Translations under genes and position numbers: made by a program
Notes under the pieces: model-generated
The model's input: only the letters and a program-made list of their open reading frames with translations
What the model was told of the DNA's origin: nothing
Database searches by the model: none
Assembly (NCBI GenBank): GCA_020629255.1
Contig: JAHDDR010000002.1
Span: 1 to 64,000 of the forward strand
Direction: 5' to 3'
From: Saprospiraceae bacterium
Lineage (GTDB): Bacteria > Bacteroidota > Bacteroidia > Chitinophagales > Saprospiraceae
DNA length: 64,000 nt
Shown here: positions 9,503-20,600 of the stretch, one piece after another
Position numbering within the stretch: position 1 is the first letter of the stretch
How the letters are laid out: the number at the start of each line of letters is the position of its first letter

Positions 9503-12500
9503 TAATCATAACCACCACCATAACCTCCTCTATATGTATTCACCCTGCGCCGCTTTTTGTAAAGGACCGCTTCCGTAGCATCCTTTTCAAATTTGTTCAT
9601 TTCTTTGGCATCATCAAAATCCATTTCTGTGTATTTTGATTTTGAATAACTGCTTTTATATTGGATAGGTTTTTCCTTGTCCAATTTATAAGCAATGTAC
9701 TGTATGCCCCATTCTTCAGATTTATTTTCATTACCCGAATACCCATAACCATCATCTTTTTTCTTGCTTTTGAAAAAATAGATAATGTATTCATCTTCTT
9801 CATCTATTAAGACACTGTCTTTTAAAAATACGATACTATCAATAGAAGGATAAGTGGTATAATCATATAAATAAGCCTCTGCAATGGCTTGTTGGTTTTT
9901 GTAAGCTTTCGGAAATTTATCCAGTTGTTTTAATTTTTTTAATTGTCGATATAAATCCAAGCGGGTCTTTGGATTTTCCGCCAACTTCGTCATGATTCTT
10001 GGATCGACATAAGAATTGTGTTTGGCCAATTGTGCCAATAAAATAGTTTTTGTATAAGGGTTTTCTAAAGTTTTTATTTTATTGAACAATTCACTTACCG
10101 CCTCTTCCTTGTGGAAGGGTGCCAACAAAGAAATATATTCATCCAAAAGAGAAGGAGAAGAATTATAACTGCTCCCATAATATCGATCCGATTTTTTATT
10201 CAGCTCGCTGGCTTTTTTCCTTTTATATTCAATTTTCATTTCATTCAATAAAAGCCCTTTGTATTTTTTTAGGATTTTAGTTTTTAAATGACCTTTATCT
10301 TTTAAATGGGCTGCCAATTGGTACACCCAATTTTTATATTCAGGAATAGAAGAATAATCCATTAATTCAGGAAATAAAATATTGCCATATTTTACGGCGG
10401 TCGAATCCATTAATGGACGAAACGTTTCATAAATGTTTCTTTCTGTAGAAAGAGGAATATCTGTCTTTAATAAAGTCAAAATTGATTTGAAATTATTTTC
10501 ACTGGGATTTTTTGCTAAGGCATTGATGACCTCCAATTGTATTAAACTATTGTCTTCGGATTGGATATACTTATTTTTAAGATAAGGAAAAACACGAGGG
10601 TCTTCTATGTTTCCTAATTCTTCCAATAGTCCGATTTTTATTTTCATTTCTTTTTCTTCGAACTCGTAATTTTCGATGGTTTCGATTAAGGGTTGTACAT
10701 CTTTTTTATCAAAAACAATATATTCATACGCCTTTAATGTATTGGCGCGGGTAAGGCTATCGGAACTATGTATATTGTCGAAAAAAATACTCGATTTTTT
10801 ATGAAAAGGACTTCTTCCAATCAATGTATCTGCCAAAATGAAGGTTTGGAAAAAAGTATCTATAAAAGTAGAAAGAGGTTCGTCAGAATAATGATCGTAT
10901 TGTAATAAATACATCACACCATGATTTAAGACATAATAGTTGTGAATGGATTTAGTGCTATTTTTCCGACTTAATTCCATAGCATAAAAAGGCTGGCCTT
11001 TTTTAAGTGTCCCTTTTTCTTTTTTGCTAATGATGTGATCATCTTCCTCCCATTTTCTTTCAATTCTATTCCATATCGAATCTAGATGTTCTACTTCATA
11101 AAAACTATGATACTTATTGTATGAAATATGGATGACTTCCTTGTAAGGTGTTTTAAAACTAGCACTTTGGTATTTGGACGAAAGTGTATCTTTGCTTTGA
11201 CGCATACCGTAAAAATCAAAGTACGGAGGCGATTCTACAGAAGAAATAACTTCGAAAAATAAACTCGTATCAATTTGTAATTCATATTTTTCATCTTTAT
11301 GGAGATAAGGTTTGAACTGGAACGAATCGAAATATTTTTTACTGGAAATACTATCCACTCCCACGGTTCCCATCATATAATAACGAGGTCCTTTTTTTAT
11401 CGAAAATAAATCCATCCTATCCCCATCTTTAGTCGTAGAGGTCGAATAAGAATGAGGGAAAGGGAAATCATCTCTTTGTGCATAAGAATGTATGGATTGT
11501 GCAGAAGTGTCAATTTGGTCATACCATATTTTATGCAAATATTCAAGCTCGAATTTGTCACTTTCCAAATATCTATAATCGTGATAAACCAAAGCTTGTG
11601 CAAAATAAAAACCTCCATCTTTACCCATGCTTTGGATCATCAAAGGACTGCCTTCCGAAGCATAAAGATGGTTGCCGTCCATAATAGGACTACCTGGAAT
11701 TTCTATTTCGAAATCACCATAAAAAGGTTGAACGGTTTTTGAAACATTTTCTTCTTTTTTCAATTTTAGGCTATTAAAATATTTGCTTCCATATTGCAAA
11801 GCATAATCCTTTTTTCCTCCCAATTTGAAAACTATGATTTCCAAAGGGGTTTCAACAATTAAATATTTTTGATGTTCGCCACTCTTTGTTTTATTTTTAA
11901 TTTCTATTGCCGGATATCCTTGGAAATTAATTCTATTTTGTTGTTCTATTTTTCCAGGAATATTTTCATACAGCATATCCTCAATTTCATCCAATCCGAA
12001 TTTATCCTTGTTCAATTTAGAAAAAGTAGGGGTTCTGAAAGAAAGAAAGTATGCACCGTTCGTTATGTCAAGAGAAAGTCCGACTTGTAAACCGTTATAA
12101 CTGAACTCATATAACTGTTCAGGTAAGTCAACCGAATAAAAATTATCAGAAGAAAAATATGTTTGATGCGGTCTATTTAAGAAATTCGTTTCAAAATTAT
12201 CTTTAATGTTTATTCCTTTTGGAGTCAAGTCTCCTTCGATAGCCGTAACCGAATAACCCTCCTCTCTCAAATATTCTATCACGCCTTTTTTTCCCGGTAA
12301 ATGGGCGGCACCAATGCCAACAAAGACTGTTCCCTTCTGCATAACGCTATCCATAGCCTCTACAATATTCCTGTTTCGTTCATAGAGCATATATTCATTA
12401 TACAATTCGGGATAATAATCTTCATTCAAGGAATCAATCAAATCCAGATTTTTATCCCGGTAAGCATCTTCTGTTAATTCTACAATTCCTTTTTTCTGTA

Positions 12501-13113
12501 ATTTCTTTTTCAACCACGGAGAAAATTCCTTTTTATCGTCGTAAGCATTTAATGCCGCTTTTTTTGTAAGCTGATCCGCTTCTTCGATATCTTCTAGGGC
12601 AAGCACCGGTTTTTTCTGTTTGCTCCCTGCCTGAAAAATAAACATATCCAAATAGGTCTCTTCTTGGAAATTTTGTTGGGCATCGCTATTGCGGTATAAA
12701 ATGCCATTCACCAACTCGTTATTTTGTTTTAGGATATATTGGAAATTCTTCTCGTCGGGGAAATGAGGGGCAAAAGAAGAATAAAGTTCATTGTCCATAC
12801 CATACCCACCACCACTGACTTGATCCAACATCAGATCCATCCAATCTTCAGGATTGGTTTCCAATGCCACTTGATCCACTTCTTGCAAGGCCTGATAAAA
12901 TTCATCATTCAAATGATAGGCGATTTTATAACTCACATGCATTGTGCCATACAAATAGGAAGGTTTCTCCATGCCCTTGCCCTCTATTTTCCAGAACAGG
13001 CTTTGGTATTTTTGAACATTCTCCTCCTCTTGGGCTTGTAATGGAAAAAAGCCAGAGGCAAACAATAAGATAAAGAAATAGGATAAATAAGTACGATTGG
13101 ATAAGTATGCCAT
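9499..13113 (-). CDS. TraB/PrgY/GumN-family protein with signal peptide and long HEAT-like C-terminal extension
   Basis: Signal peptide MAYLSNRTYLSYFFILLFASGFFPLQAQ; LFWKIEGKGMEKPSYLYGTMHVSYK and GTVFVGIGAAHLPGKKGVIEYLREEGY are GumN hallmarks. Confidence 0.85.
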   Translation of the reverse strand: MAYLSNRTYLSYFFILLFASGFFPLQAQEEENVQKYQSLFWKIEGKGMEKPSYLYGTMHVSYKIAYHLNDEFYQALQEVDQVALETNPEDWMDLMLDQVSGGGYGMDNELYSSFAPHFPDEKNFQYILKQNNELVNGILYRNSDAQQNFQEETYLDMFIFQAGSKQKKPVLALEDIEEADQLTKKAALNAYDDKKEFSPWLKKKLQKKGIVELTEDAYRDKNLDLIDSLNEDYYPELYNEYMLYERNRNIVEAMDSVMQKGTVFVGIGAAHLPGKKGVIEYLREEGYSVTAIEGDLTPKGINIKDNFETNFLNRPHQTYFSSDNFYSVDLPEQLYEFSYNGLQVGLSLDITNGAYFLSFRTPTFSKLNKDKFGLDEIEDMLYENIPGKIEQQNRINFQGYPAIEIKNKTKSGEHQKYLIVETPLEIIVFKLGGKKDYALQYGSKYFNSLKLKKEENVSKTVQPFYGDFEIEIPGSPIMDGNHLYASEGSPLMIQSMGKDGGFYFAQALVYHDYRYLESDKFELEYLHKIWYDQIDTSAQSIHSYAQRDDFPFPHSYSTSTTKDGDRMDLFSIKKGPRYYMMGTVGVDSISSKKYFDSFQFKPYLHKDEKYELQIDTSLFFEVISSVESPPYFDFYGMRQSKDTLSSKYQSASFKTPYKEVIHISYNKYHSFYEVEHLDSIWNRIERKWEEDDHIISKKEKGTLKKGQPFYAMELSRKNSTKSIHNYYVLNHGVMYLLQYDHYSDEPLSTFIDTFFQTFILADTLIGRSPFHKKSSIFFDNIHSSDSLTRANTLKAYEYIVFDKKDVQPLIETIENYEFEEKEMKIKIGLLEELGNIEDPRVFPYLKNKYIQSEDNSLIQLEVINALAKNPSENNFKSILTLLKTDIPLSTERNIYETFRPLMDSTAVKYGNILFPELMDYSSIPEYKNWVYQLAAHLKDKGHLKTKILKKYKGLLLNEMKIEYKRKKASELNKKSDRYYGSSYNSSPSLLDEYISLLAPFHKEEAVSELFNKIKTLENPYTKTILLAQLAKHNSYVDPRIMTKLAENPKTRLDLYRQLKKLKQLDKFPKAYKNQQAIAEAYLYDYTTYPSIDSIVFLKDSVLIDEEDEYIIYFFKSKKKDDGYGYSGNENKSEEWGIQYIAYKLDKEKPIQYKSSYSKSKYTEMDFDDAKEMNKFEKDATEAVLYKKRRRVNTYRGGYGGGYDY

Positions 13114-13323
13114 TCTCTAATAATAATTTAAAATAATTGGGAGTTACCCTGATAATTTCAGGAAGGGCAAAATACAATTAATTCTTATTAGTCGCCTGTA
13201 TCCCCACATTAAATTACGAAAATTAATCTTGTCCTTTCAAAAGTGTTGTGGATTCTACATTTTTGATTAATTTTCCGATTCTTTTGGAATTGATCCTTGG
13301 CAGACTCAATAAAGCACAGATTC

Positions 13324-16300
13324 ATGAGCCAGATTTCGATGGATGTGCCGGTCATTGTACGGCAGGTAAAATTGGAAGGGAAACTGAATTATCAGATTCG
13401 CCCATTGTTCTTTTCTTACCCATCCGTAACCCATCGTCGTTATGAAAAAGCTGAATCCACATTCAAGAATGAACTTAAATTTTATTTCCAGAATTATGTC
13501 CTGAGCCGTCCCGCCTTACCGAATTACTTGTGGTTCCGTTTCCATCCCGATGTCCAATACCAAATCGAACATTTCGAATTCAATTTGGGCAAACAATACG
13601 TGAAAGGAAATTTCGCCTATGCGGTATTCAACATGCAAAATGATAAATATGCCTTTCTTCCCAATATGAATAATTTCATGTTCATGTTGAAAACCAATGA
13701 AAAAGGAAAATATGACATCAAAGAAGGAGTAGGGCAAGTCATAGAATATCTTCTAAAAACATATCGGAAGAATTTAGGTAACTCCCATTTGGAAATAGAG
13801 CCTTATACATCCAACAAAAGCGAATTCAAATCTTCCATAAAATGCAATGTCAAGGTAGACGAGCAACCCTATCCCTTCGAAAATGATTTTGCTTCGATGT
13901 TTTTTGCCGGTTTCGGACAACAATCGGATTTTAACGGGAGTGTTGAAATTTATAAGGTAGGACATGATTTAAATGATAAATTTCCAAGCGACTTGCTAAC
14001 CGCTTGGTATCGGGAAAAAGAAATTTCAAGAATTGGTGAAGCTCTGTTTTCCAAAGAGAATACACCCATCGTACTAGTAGGAAAAGAAGGAGTAGGGAGG
14101 AAAAGTATTCTTCACGAAGTGTTGTATCGTTACCTCAGAGAGAGGGAAGGAACAGAAGATGAACTTCTCAAGAAAGTATGGCACATCGACCCGACTCGGA
14201 TCATAGCTGGTATGAGTATAGTGGGGATGTGGCAGAAACGCTTCGAATCCATTTTGAAATACATTCAGACTCGAAGGAAGAATGTCAAGAAAACCAATGA
14301 TCGTTCATCCGATATTCTATTCTTTGATAATCCCGTCGCTTTACTAAGAATCGGAAAGTCGTCCCAAAACGACATGACACTCAGTGATGTCATGAAACCA
14401 TATTTGGAAAAAAGACTTTTGCAAACCATCATTGTCGCTACGCCAGAAGAATGGAAGGTCGTACAAGAAAAGGATAGAAGATTTTCCGACTTGTTCAGTG
14501 TAGTACGAATGGATGAACCCGATCAGGTGACGGCAGTAAAAATGGTGTTGCAACGTAGAAAGTTATTGGAAGTCGAATACAGTTGCAAAATTTCGGCTCA
14601 TGCCATCTATAAACTGTTTGCCATCCATCGAAACTATTTTAAGAGAAGAGCCTTGCCCGGTGGCGTGATGCAACTCCTCAACCAAATGGCAGTCAAATAC
14701 AAATTCCATTCCATTGATGTAAATGAAATAGAACAGGAATTCGAAGATTATAGCGGCTTGTCTCCTATCCTTACGGATGATACCATCACCTTTGCCGAAA
14801 ACGATGTGAGAAACGAATTGGCACTTCAGCTCGTAGGGCAATCCGATGCCGTTGATGCATTGGCCGATTCTATCCATTCCATCAAAGCGAAACTGGTTAA
14901 CCCGAATAAACCCAAGGCATCTTTTATGTTTATTGGTCCTACAGGAGTCGGGAAAACCCAAGCAGCGAAAGTATTGGCAGAATACATGCTAGGAGGCGAA
15001 CAACAACTCATGCGTTTCGATATGAACGAATATATCGACGCTTCTGCCATTACCCGGCTAATAGGCGATCAAAACAATCCGGAAGGACAATTAACGGGAA
15101 AAGTAAGGTACAATCCTTTTGGAATTGTCTTGTTGGATGAAATCGAAAAAGCACATTCCAAAGTACATGATTTATTATTACAAGTGTTGGATGATGGCCG
15201 CCTGACTGATAGTTTGGGAAGAACCGTTGACTTTTCGAATACCGTCATCATCATGACATCCAATATCGGAGCGGATCAAGTGTATTCCAGAGTGGGTTTC
15301 GAACCCAACCAAAGTGAAATTGATGCGGTATACCGCAAAGCAGTCGAAAACCGCTTCCGTCCGGAATTCATCAATCGAATTGATAAAATCGTCATTTTCC
15401 AACCCTTAAAGCAGAAGCATATTTTGGGCATCGCCCGATTGCAAATCAATGAGCTGCTCAAACGGGATGGTTTTGTAAGGAGAACGACCATACTTAATAT
15501 TTCTGAGGATGCCCTAGCATGGGTCTCTAGCCGTGGCTTCGATGAAAAAATGGGAGGACGTGCCCTGAAACGTCAAATAGAAAAAGACTTGACTGCCCTT
15601 TCTGCCGAACAACTTTTAGAAGCGGATAGCGATACACCGGTCATCATGGATATTTTCCTTAAAAATAATCGACTCTTACCTCGCATCACCCCCTTGGATT
15701 TTACACCCACTGGAGACAGTTCCTGGTTGCCTTCTTTACCCGAAGAGAAAAAAGGAAAGAAATTTTATGGCCATTTATTGAGAACCATAGAACGGGTGGA
15801 AAAAAGCATTCAACGGTACGAAGAAAAACAAAAAGGCAATGATGAAATCATTGTGATTGGTGCGCACAATGAAGATTTGGATTGGCAATACTATGATTTC
15901 AAAGATCGCTTGGTGAATGTCAAAGAGAAGGTCAAGGAAACCATGCTGGGTTTTAGGGATAGTTATTTCAAAGGAGGCCCGGCACTTCCCCTTCGCTTGA
16001 AAGGCGGTGGTTTGGGGAGTTATATCCAGAAAAGCCAAGCCTCCACGAAGGGCTATCGCCAATTATTGAAGGATAAATTATTCCAAAAACAAGCCCTGGC
16101 AGAACTCAACGAATTCTATCGGCTGGCATCGGATCAATTTGATAGTCTGAATACCGAGTTTTTGGACAATTATTTGGATGCCGCATTTTTGAGTTTGCAA
16201 TCCAAGGGCTTCCTGAAGGAACAATCGGATGAGGTAACCTTGGAGTACAGTTCTTGCATCGATGGCAAAGGCAAAAAAGAACTGGATTTCCTAATGGATC

Positions 16301-16653
16301 TGCACAAATCTTATTTTGATGATGCAGAAATCCAATACGAAGAATTTCGAAAGGCAAGAAAAATAGTAGCAGACTCCCATTCATTATATGAATTGATCAA
16401 AGGAGAGAGAGGCATACATTTGTTCTATCGAACACACCAAACACCCTTGCCCTTGCGGGTAGAAATAAAATGCACCGACTATCCTGAAGAAACATCCATC
16501 ATGCGAGTTTTGAGATTATATGATCTCAAAGCAACATTAACGGATTTGAGAACCGGCTTCTCCAATGATGTCAGCATCACACCCAAAGAATTCAAATTGA
16601 TATTATATGCTGGTTTGGATGAAAAAACCAGAAACGAAATTATGAGGGTATAA
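13324..16653 (+). CDS. ClpC/ClpA-like double AAA+ ATPase with unusual N-terminus and release-factor-like C-terminal domain
   Basis: D1 GKEGVGRKS and ILFFDN (degenerate); D2 GPTGVGKTQ, IVLLDEIEKAH, TSNIGADQVYSRVGF, RFRPEFINRIDKIVIF; C-terminus ELIKGERGIHLFYR...RLYDLKATLTDLRTGFS. ATG at 13324 preferred over TTG at 13297. Confidence 0.85.
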   Translation: MSQISMDVPVIVRQVKLEGKLNYQIRPLFFSYPSVTHRRYEKAESTFKNELKFYFQNYVLSRPALPNYLWFRFHPDVQYQIEHFEFNLGKQYVKGNFAYAVFNMQNDKYAFLPNMNNFMFMLKTNEKGKYDIKEGVGQVIEYLLKTYRKNLGNSHLEIEPYTSNKSEFKSSIKCNVKVDEQPYPFENDFASMFFAGFGQQSDFNGSVEIYKVGHDLNDKFPSDLLTAWYREKEISRIGEALFSKENTPIVLVGKEGVGRKSILHEVLYRYLREREGTEDELLKKVWHIDPTRIIAGMSIVGMWQKRFESILKYIQTRRKNVKKTNDRSSDILFFDNPVALLRIGKSSQNDMTLSDVMKPYLEKRLLQTIIVATPEEWKVVQEKDRRFSDLFSVVRMDEPDQVTAVKMVLQRRKLLEVEYSCKISAHAIYKLFAIHRNYFKRRALPGGVMQLLNQMAVKYKFHSIDVNEIEQEFEDYSGLSPILTDDTITFAENDVRNELALQLVGQSDAVDALADSIHSIKAKLVNPNKPKASFMFIGPTGVGKTQAAKVLAEYMLGGEQQLMRFDMNEYIDASAITRLIGDQNNPEGQLTGKVRYNPFGIVLLDEIEKAHSKVHDLLLQVLDDGRLTDSLGRTVDFSNTVIIMTSNIGADQVYSRVGFEPNQSEIDAVYRKAVENRFRPEFINRIDKIVIFQPLKQKHILGIARLQINELLKRDGFVRRTTILNISEDALAWVSSRGFDEKMGGRALKRQIEKDLTALSAEQLLEADSDTPVIMDIFLKNNRLLPRITPLDFTPTGDSSWLPSLPEEKKGKKFYGHLLRTIERVEKSIQRYEEKQKGNDEIIVIGAHNEDLDWQYYDFKDRLVNVKEKVKETMLGFRDSYFKGGPALPLRLKGGGLGSYIQKSQASTKGYRQLLKDKLFQKQALAELNEFYRLASDQFDSLNTEFLDNYLDAAFLSLQSKGFLKEQSDEVTLEYSSCIDGKGKKELDFLMDLHKSYFDDAEIQYEEFRKARKIVADSHSLYELIKGERGIHLFYRTHQTPLPLRVEIKCTDYPEETSIMRVLRLYDLKATLTDLRTGFSNDVSITPKEFKLILYAGLDEKTRNEIMRV

Positions 16654-16693
16654 TAGAAGATGATTGATGTAAGGAGCAATCATGAAAATCCCA

Positions 16694-17458
16694 TCAAATA
16701 TCCCCTTTCAGCCAATACACAAAAATGCCTACCCATTCCTTGATGAGTGCTTCCCATTTCCATAATATTTTTCCACTCGGTAAGAAAATGCTTCTAGGGC
16801 GGTTCGGTGTCTCTGAAATGAAATCGGTGGGATAAGGAGTAACATCAATGCCTTGATTTTTAAAAAGAGCCCTCGCCCTCCTCATGTGGAAGGCAGATGT
16901 CACTAACAAACATTTTGCATCAGGCAGAATCTGGTTCAAAAGCCGCTTGGTGAATAGGGCATTCTCATACGTATTCCTAGAATCGGGTTCAAGCAAAATA
17001 TCCATTTCAGAAATACCCATTTCAAGAAGAAATCCTTTTGTAAGAATAGCCTCGCTAGGTGTTTTTTCCCAAATATTCCCAGAACCACCACTCATCAGGA
17101 TTTTTTTACCTTTTCTGGCTCGATAAAGCTGTAAAGTAGCAATCAACCGGTTTCCCCTTTCATTGGAGATGTATTGATGACCCAATTGCTTGTTATAACT
17201 AGAGAATCCACCCAATAAAATGATATAATCATAATGGTTCTCCATCGAATCAACTGTTACCATCTTTCCCTCCCAGCCCTTGCATACAATATTGAAAACA
17301 AAAGGGTTGGAAAAGAGAACCAGTATGGATATTCCAAGAGGAATACAATATTTCCGCCATGCCTTTTTCCTGAAAATAAAATACAGGGCAAAACAAAGCA
17401 ATACCCAATTAATAGGAGCCAAAAAGAAATAAATAGCCTTGGATAAATAAAACATCAT
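16694..17458 (-). CDS. YdcF/SanA/ElyC-type DUF218 membrane protein
   Basis: YIILLGGF..., LYRARKGKKILMSGGSG, SRNTYENA, LVTSAFHMRRARALF motifs; N-terminal TM helices. Confidence 0.9.
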   Translation of the reverse strand: MMFYLSKAIYFFLAPINWVLLCFALYFIFRKKAWRKYCIPLGISILVLFSNPFVFNIVCKGWEGKMVTVDSMENHYDYIILLGGFSSYNKQLGHQYISNERGNRLIATLQLYRARKGKKILMSGGSGNIWEKTPSEAILTKGFLLEMGISEMDILLEPDSRNTYENALFTKRLLNQILPDAKCLLVTSAFHMRRARALFKNQGIDVTPYPTDFISETPNRPRSIFLPSGKILWKWEALIKEWVGIFVYWLKGDI

Positions 17459-17604
17459 TTCGTTAAAGGGTAAGATTCATGACAAAATTATTAGCATAAA
17501 AATTCATGTCACATTACGGATTTACTATATTTACATGGTTTTCCAAACATAGACACAACATGATTCAGTCTAATATTAAGCAATTCATATCGTTTTCATA
17601 TCAG

Positions 17605-20600
17605 ATGAAGCTACTAAAAATTCTATTGGTTTTTATTGCAGTATTCCTTTTTTCTATGAATGCTGATGCTCAAAAAAGACTTCGCTTAATCATCACGCAA
17701 GTTTGTGTGGATGGTGATAACGATTGTGATGGAGGGCTATTTTCATCAGATAATGACCATTATTGGTCATGGGAGGGTGGTTCAGTAAGTAATGAGTGTG
17801 TAGGATATGACAATACGGCACCGGATTATTGTAGGGCACCCAATAGAACCATTTATGATGAAGAATTTAATTGCCCTTCAGATTGGCCAACGGGTAATTT
17901 GGGTTTCACTTGGTATGTTTCTGAATGTGACGCATGCGGATGTTTGGCAGGTACACTAACGGGCTCAGATGCTAGCATGGGAATTTCTTTCCCTTATCCA
18001 GCTAGTAATGTAGGGGGAGGAAGCACGAATAATACGACGTATACCATTTTTAATGCTCCAGGTTGTTTTGATAATCCAGGTAATTACACCTTTACCATGG
18101 AGTGGGTGGTTTCTGGTTCATATCCGGGAACGGGCAATGATATGTGTGTAGATGCTATAAACTTAGGAACACTGGGTTCTGGAGCAACAATAGGAAATGC
18201 AGGTTTGAGCAATTACAATAATTTTTGTGCCACATCTACTGGAGATCCAGGAGCCTCTTGGTCTAATGAACAAGGGGTCTGGTTTACCTTTACTACATCG
18301 GCTACACCCGGTTCCATCATTACCATAGATGGTTATAATGACCCCCAAAGTTTGGGAGATCAAATAGACATGCAATTGGCTTTATTCGAATCATCTGGTG
18401 GATGTGCCGGGCCTTTTACTCTAATAGAATCCGATTTCGATCCTCTGTTTTATAGTGAGACAATGGAAGTTAATTGCCTTAAGCCCAATACGACTTATTA
18501 TATCTTAGTAGATGGTGATAGTAACCTTGCTAATGCTTTTAATGGTCAAGAAGGTTACTTTGGCATGACTGTGGCAGACAATGGAATTCCTGCTGCTACC
18601 AACGACTTGGTTTGTGATGCTATAGACATGGGAATCCTTCCATTCGGAGGTACTTTAGGTAATTCATCAGTAAGTTCTTACAATAATATCTGCGGTTCCA
18701 ATACGTCAGATCCGAATCCAGCCAATTGGGACAACGAACAAGGCGTATGGTTTTCGTTCACCACTGGAGCACAAGTTGGAACAACAGCAGAAATAGTAGG
18801 AGAAAATGACCCTTCCGGATTAGGTGACAACATGTCGATAGAATTCTCTTTATATGCATCAAGTAATGGTACATGCAGTGGTACATTGACCGAAATTTCA
18901 GATGCGGTAGATATCATCGATTTAGGCTTTGGCGAAAGCATGACAGTTGAATGTCTAGAACCCAACACCACCTATTATTTATTGGTAGATGGTTTCGACG
19001 ATCCCTTTACCGACTTTTTGATAGAAGGGTATTTCGGTTTGAGTATTGAGGACGATGGTACCGTACAAGCAGCAGATTATATTTGCGATGCAGAAGATCT
19101 TGGAGCCGTACCTGATGGAGGTTCAGTGACAACCAATTTCCCAAATCAGTCTAATATTTGTGCTACACCTGCTATAGACGGTATGGGAGGTTTGGATCCC
19201 GTTCCTGGGCAATGGCAATTGGATGACCCCACAGACCAACAAGGGGTTTGGTTTGAATTCACAGCACCTCCAAGTGGTTCTGCCGGAATTTTTATCAATT
19301 CGACTGCGGATTTAAATTTCTTAGACTTAAATGAGAGTATAGATATATATGTGGCTTTGTATCAAACAAATGATAATACCTGTTCAGGTACACTAGATTT
19401 GGTAGAAGAACAACATTCATCTACTTCTCCCTGTGGTTTGGATTTTTCTCCTTCCGATTTATTTGATGAGCAGTTGGATGCCTATTGTCTTAATCCGGGA
19501 CAAAATTACTGGGTCATGGTACAAGGGGATCCCAATTTGCTTTTAACAGATATTGATGGAAGTGTAGATGGAACACAAGGGTATTTTACCATAGATGTAA
19601 CCGATTTAGGCTTCCCTTCCACCCACTATTCTTTAGGAGGTAATGATGATGTTTGCTTTGCAACACCATTAGGTGCTCCAACCGTAGGGGGTGGCCCCAT
19701 TACCTTGACCGACCAAAGCAATCATTGTGCATCAGCAGAGGTTGAACCCAATAACTTTGGTTTTACCAATGAAAGCGGAGTTTGGTATTCTTTTATCGCT
19801 CCTACGTCTGGTATTGTTCAGATTTGGGCATTGAACCAAGAACCATTGGATGGAGTGACTTTATGCCCTCCTCCTGTTCCCTTATATCAAGATGCCATAC
19901 AAATTGAATTAGCTGTTTTTGAAGCGGTAAATGGTATAACTTGTGGAGGTAGCCCTACACAAAACCAAAATGATATCAATTTGGGTAATCCGATTGCTTG
20001 GGATAGCGAAGTCGATCTATTGGATTTCTTGATTTCCAATGATGTTTTAGATGGAGGGATTTCAATAAACGATGCGGCTAATGATGAGTACATGGTTGCA
20101 GAATGTTTGACCCCCGGCCAAACGTACTATATCATGGTGGATGGTAATCCGAATGTATCAAGTGTCCTTCAAAACCAAGATTTGATTGAAGGTATATTTA
20201 CGATTACAATCGAGGCGATAGACCAACCACCACCAACAGGCAATGACCTACCTTGTGATGCCATTGCCTTAGGGCAACCACCCGCCGGAATTGGAGGAAG
20301 CATCGGTGGCACAACCGTTTATAATAACTATTGTGCCACACCGGATAATGAACCTCCTGTTGATGCGTTTGATCCGGATTCTACCGTATGGTTTACATTC
20401 GAAGCTCCGGCAACAGGAAGTGTTATGATAGAAGCCGTTTCTCAAGGTGGTCTATTGGATGATGAAAGTATCAATCTCCAAATGGCCGTTTTCCAATCGG
20501 ATTATGACCCAGCGACCCAACAACCCTGCGAAGGCTCATTTTATGAATTAGTAGGGCAGGATGATAACCTTTCCTTAGATGTGGATATAGAAGAAATTCA

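Noticed and set aside
13516-16679. Many 60-130 aa minus-strand ORFs within the Clp-like gene
   Set aside because: Antisense shadows of a confidently coding + strand frame; no motifs or independent signals.
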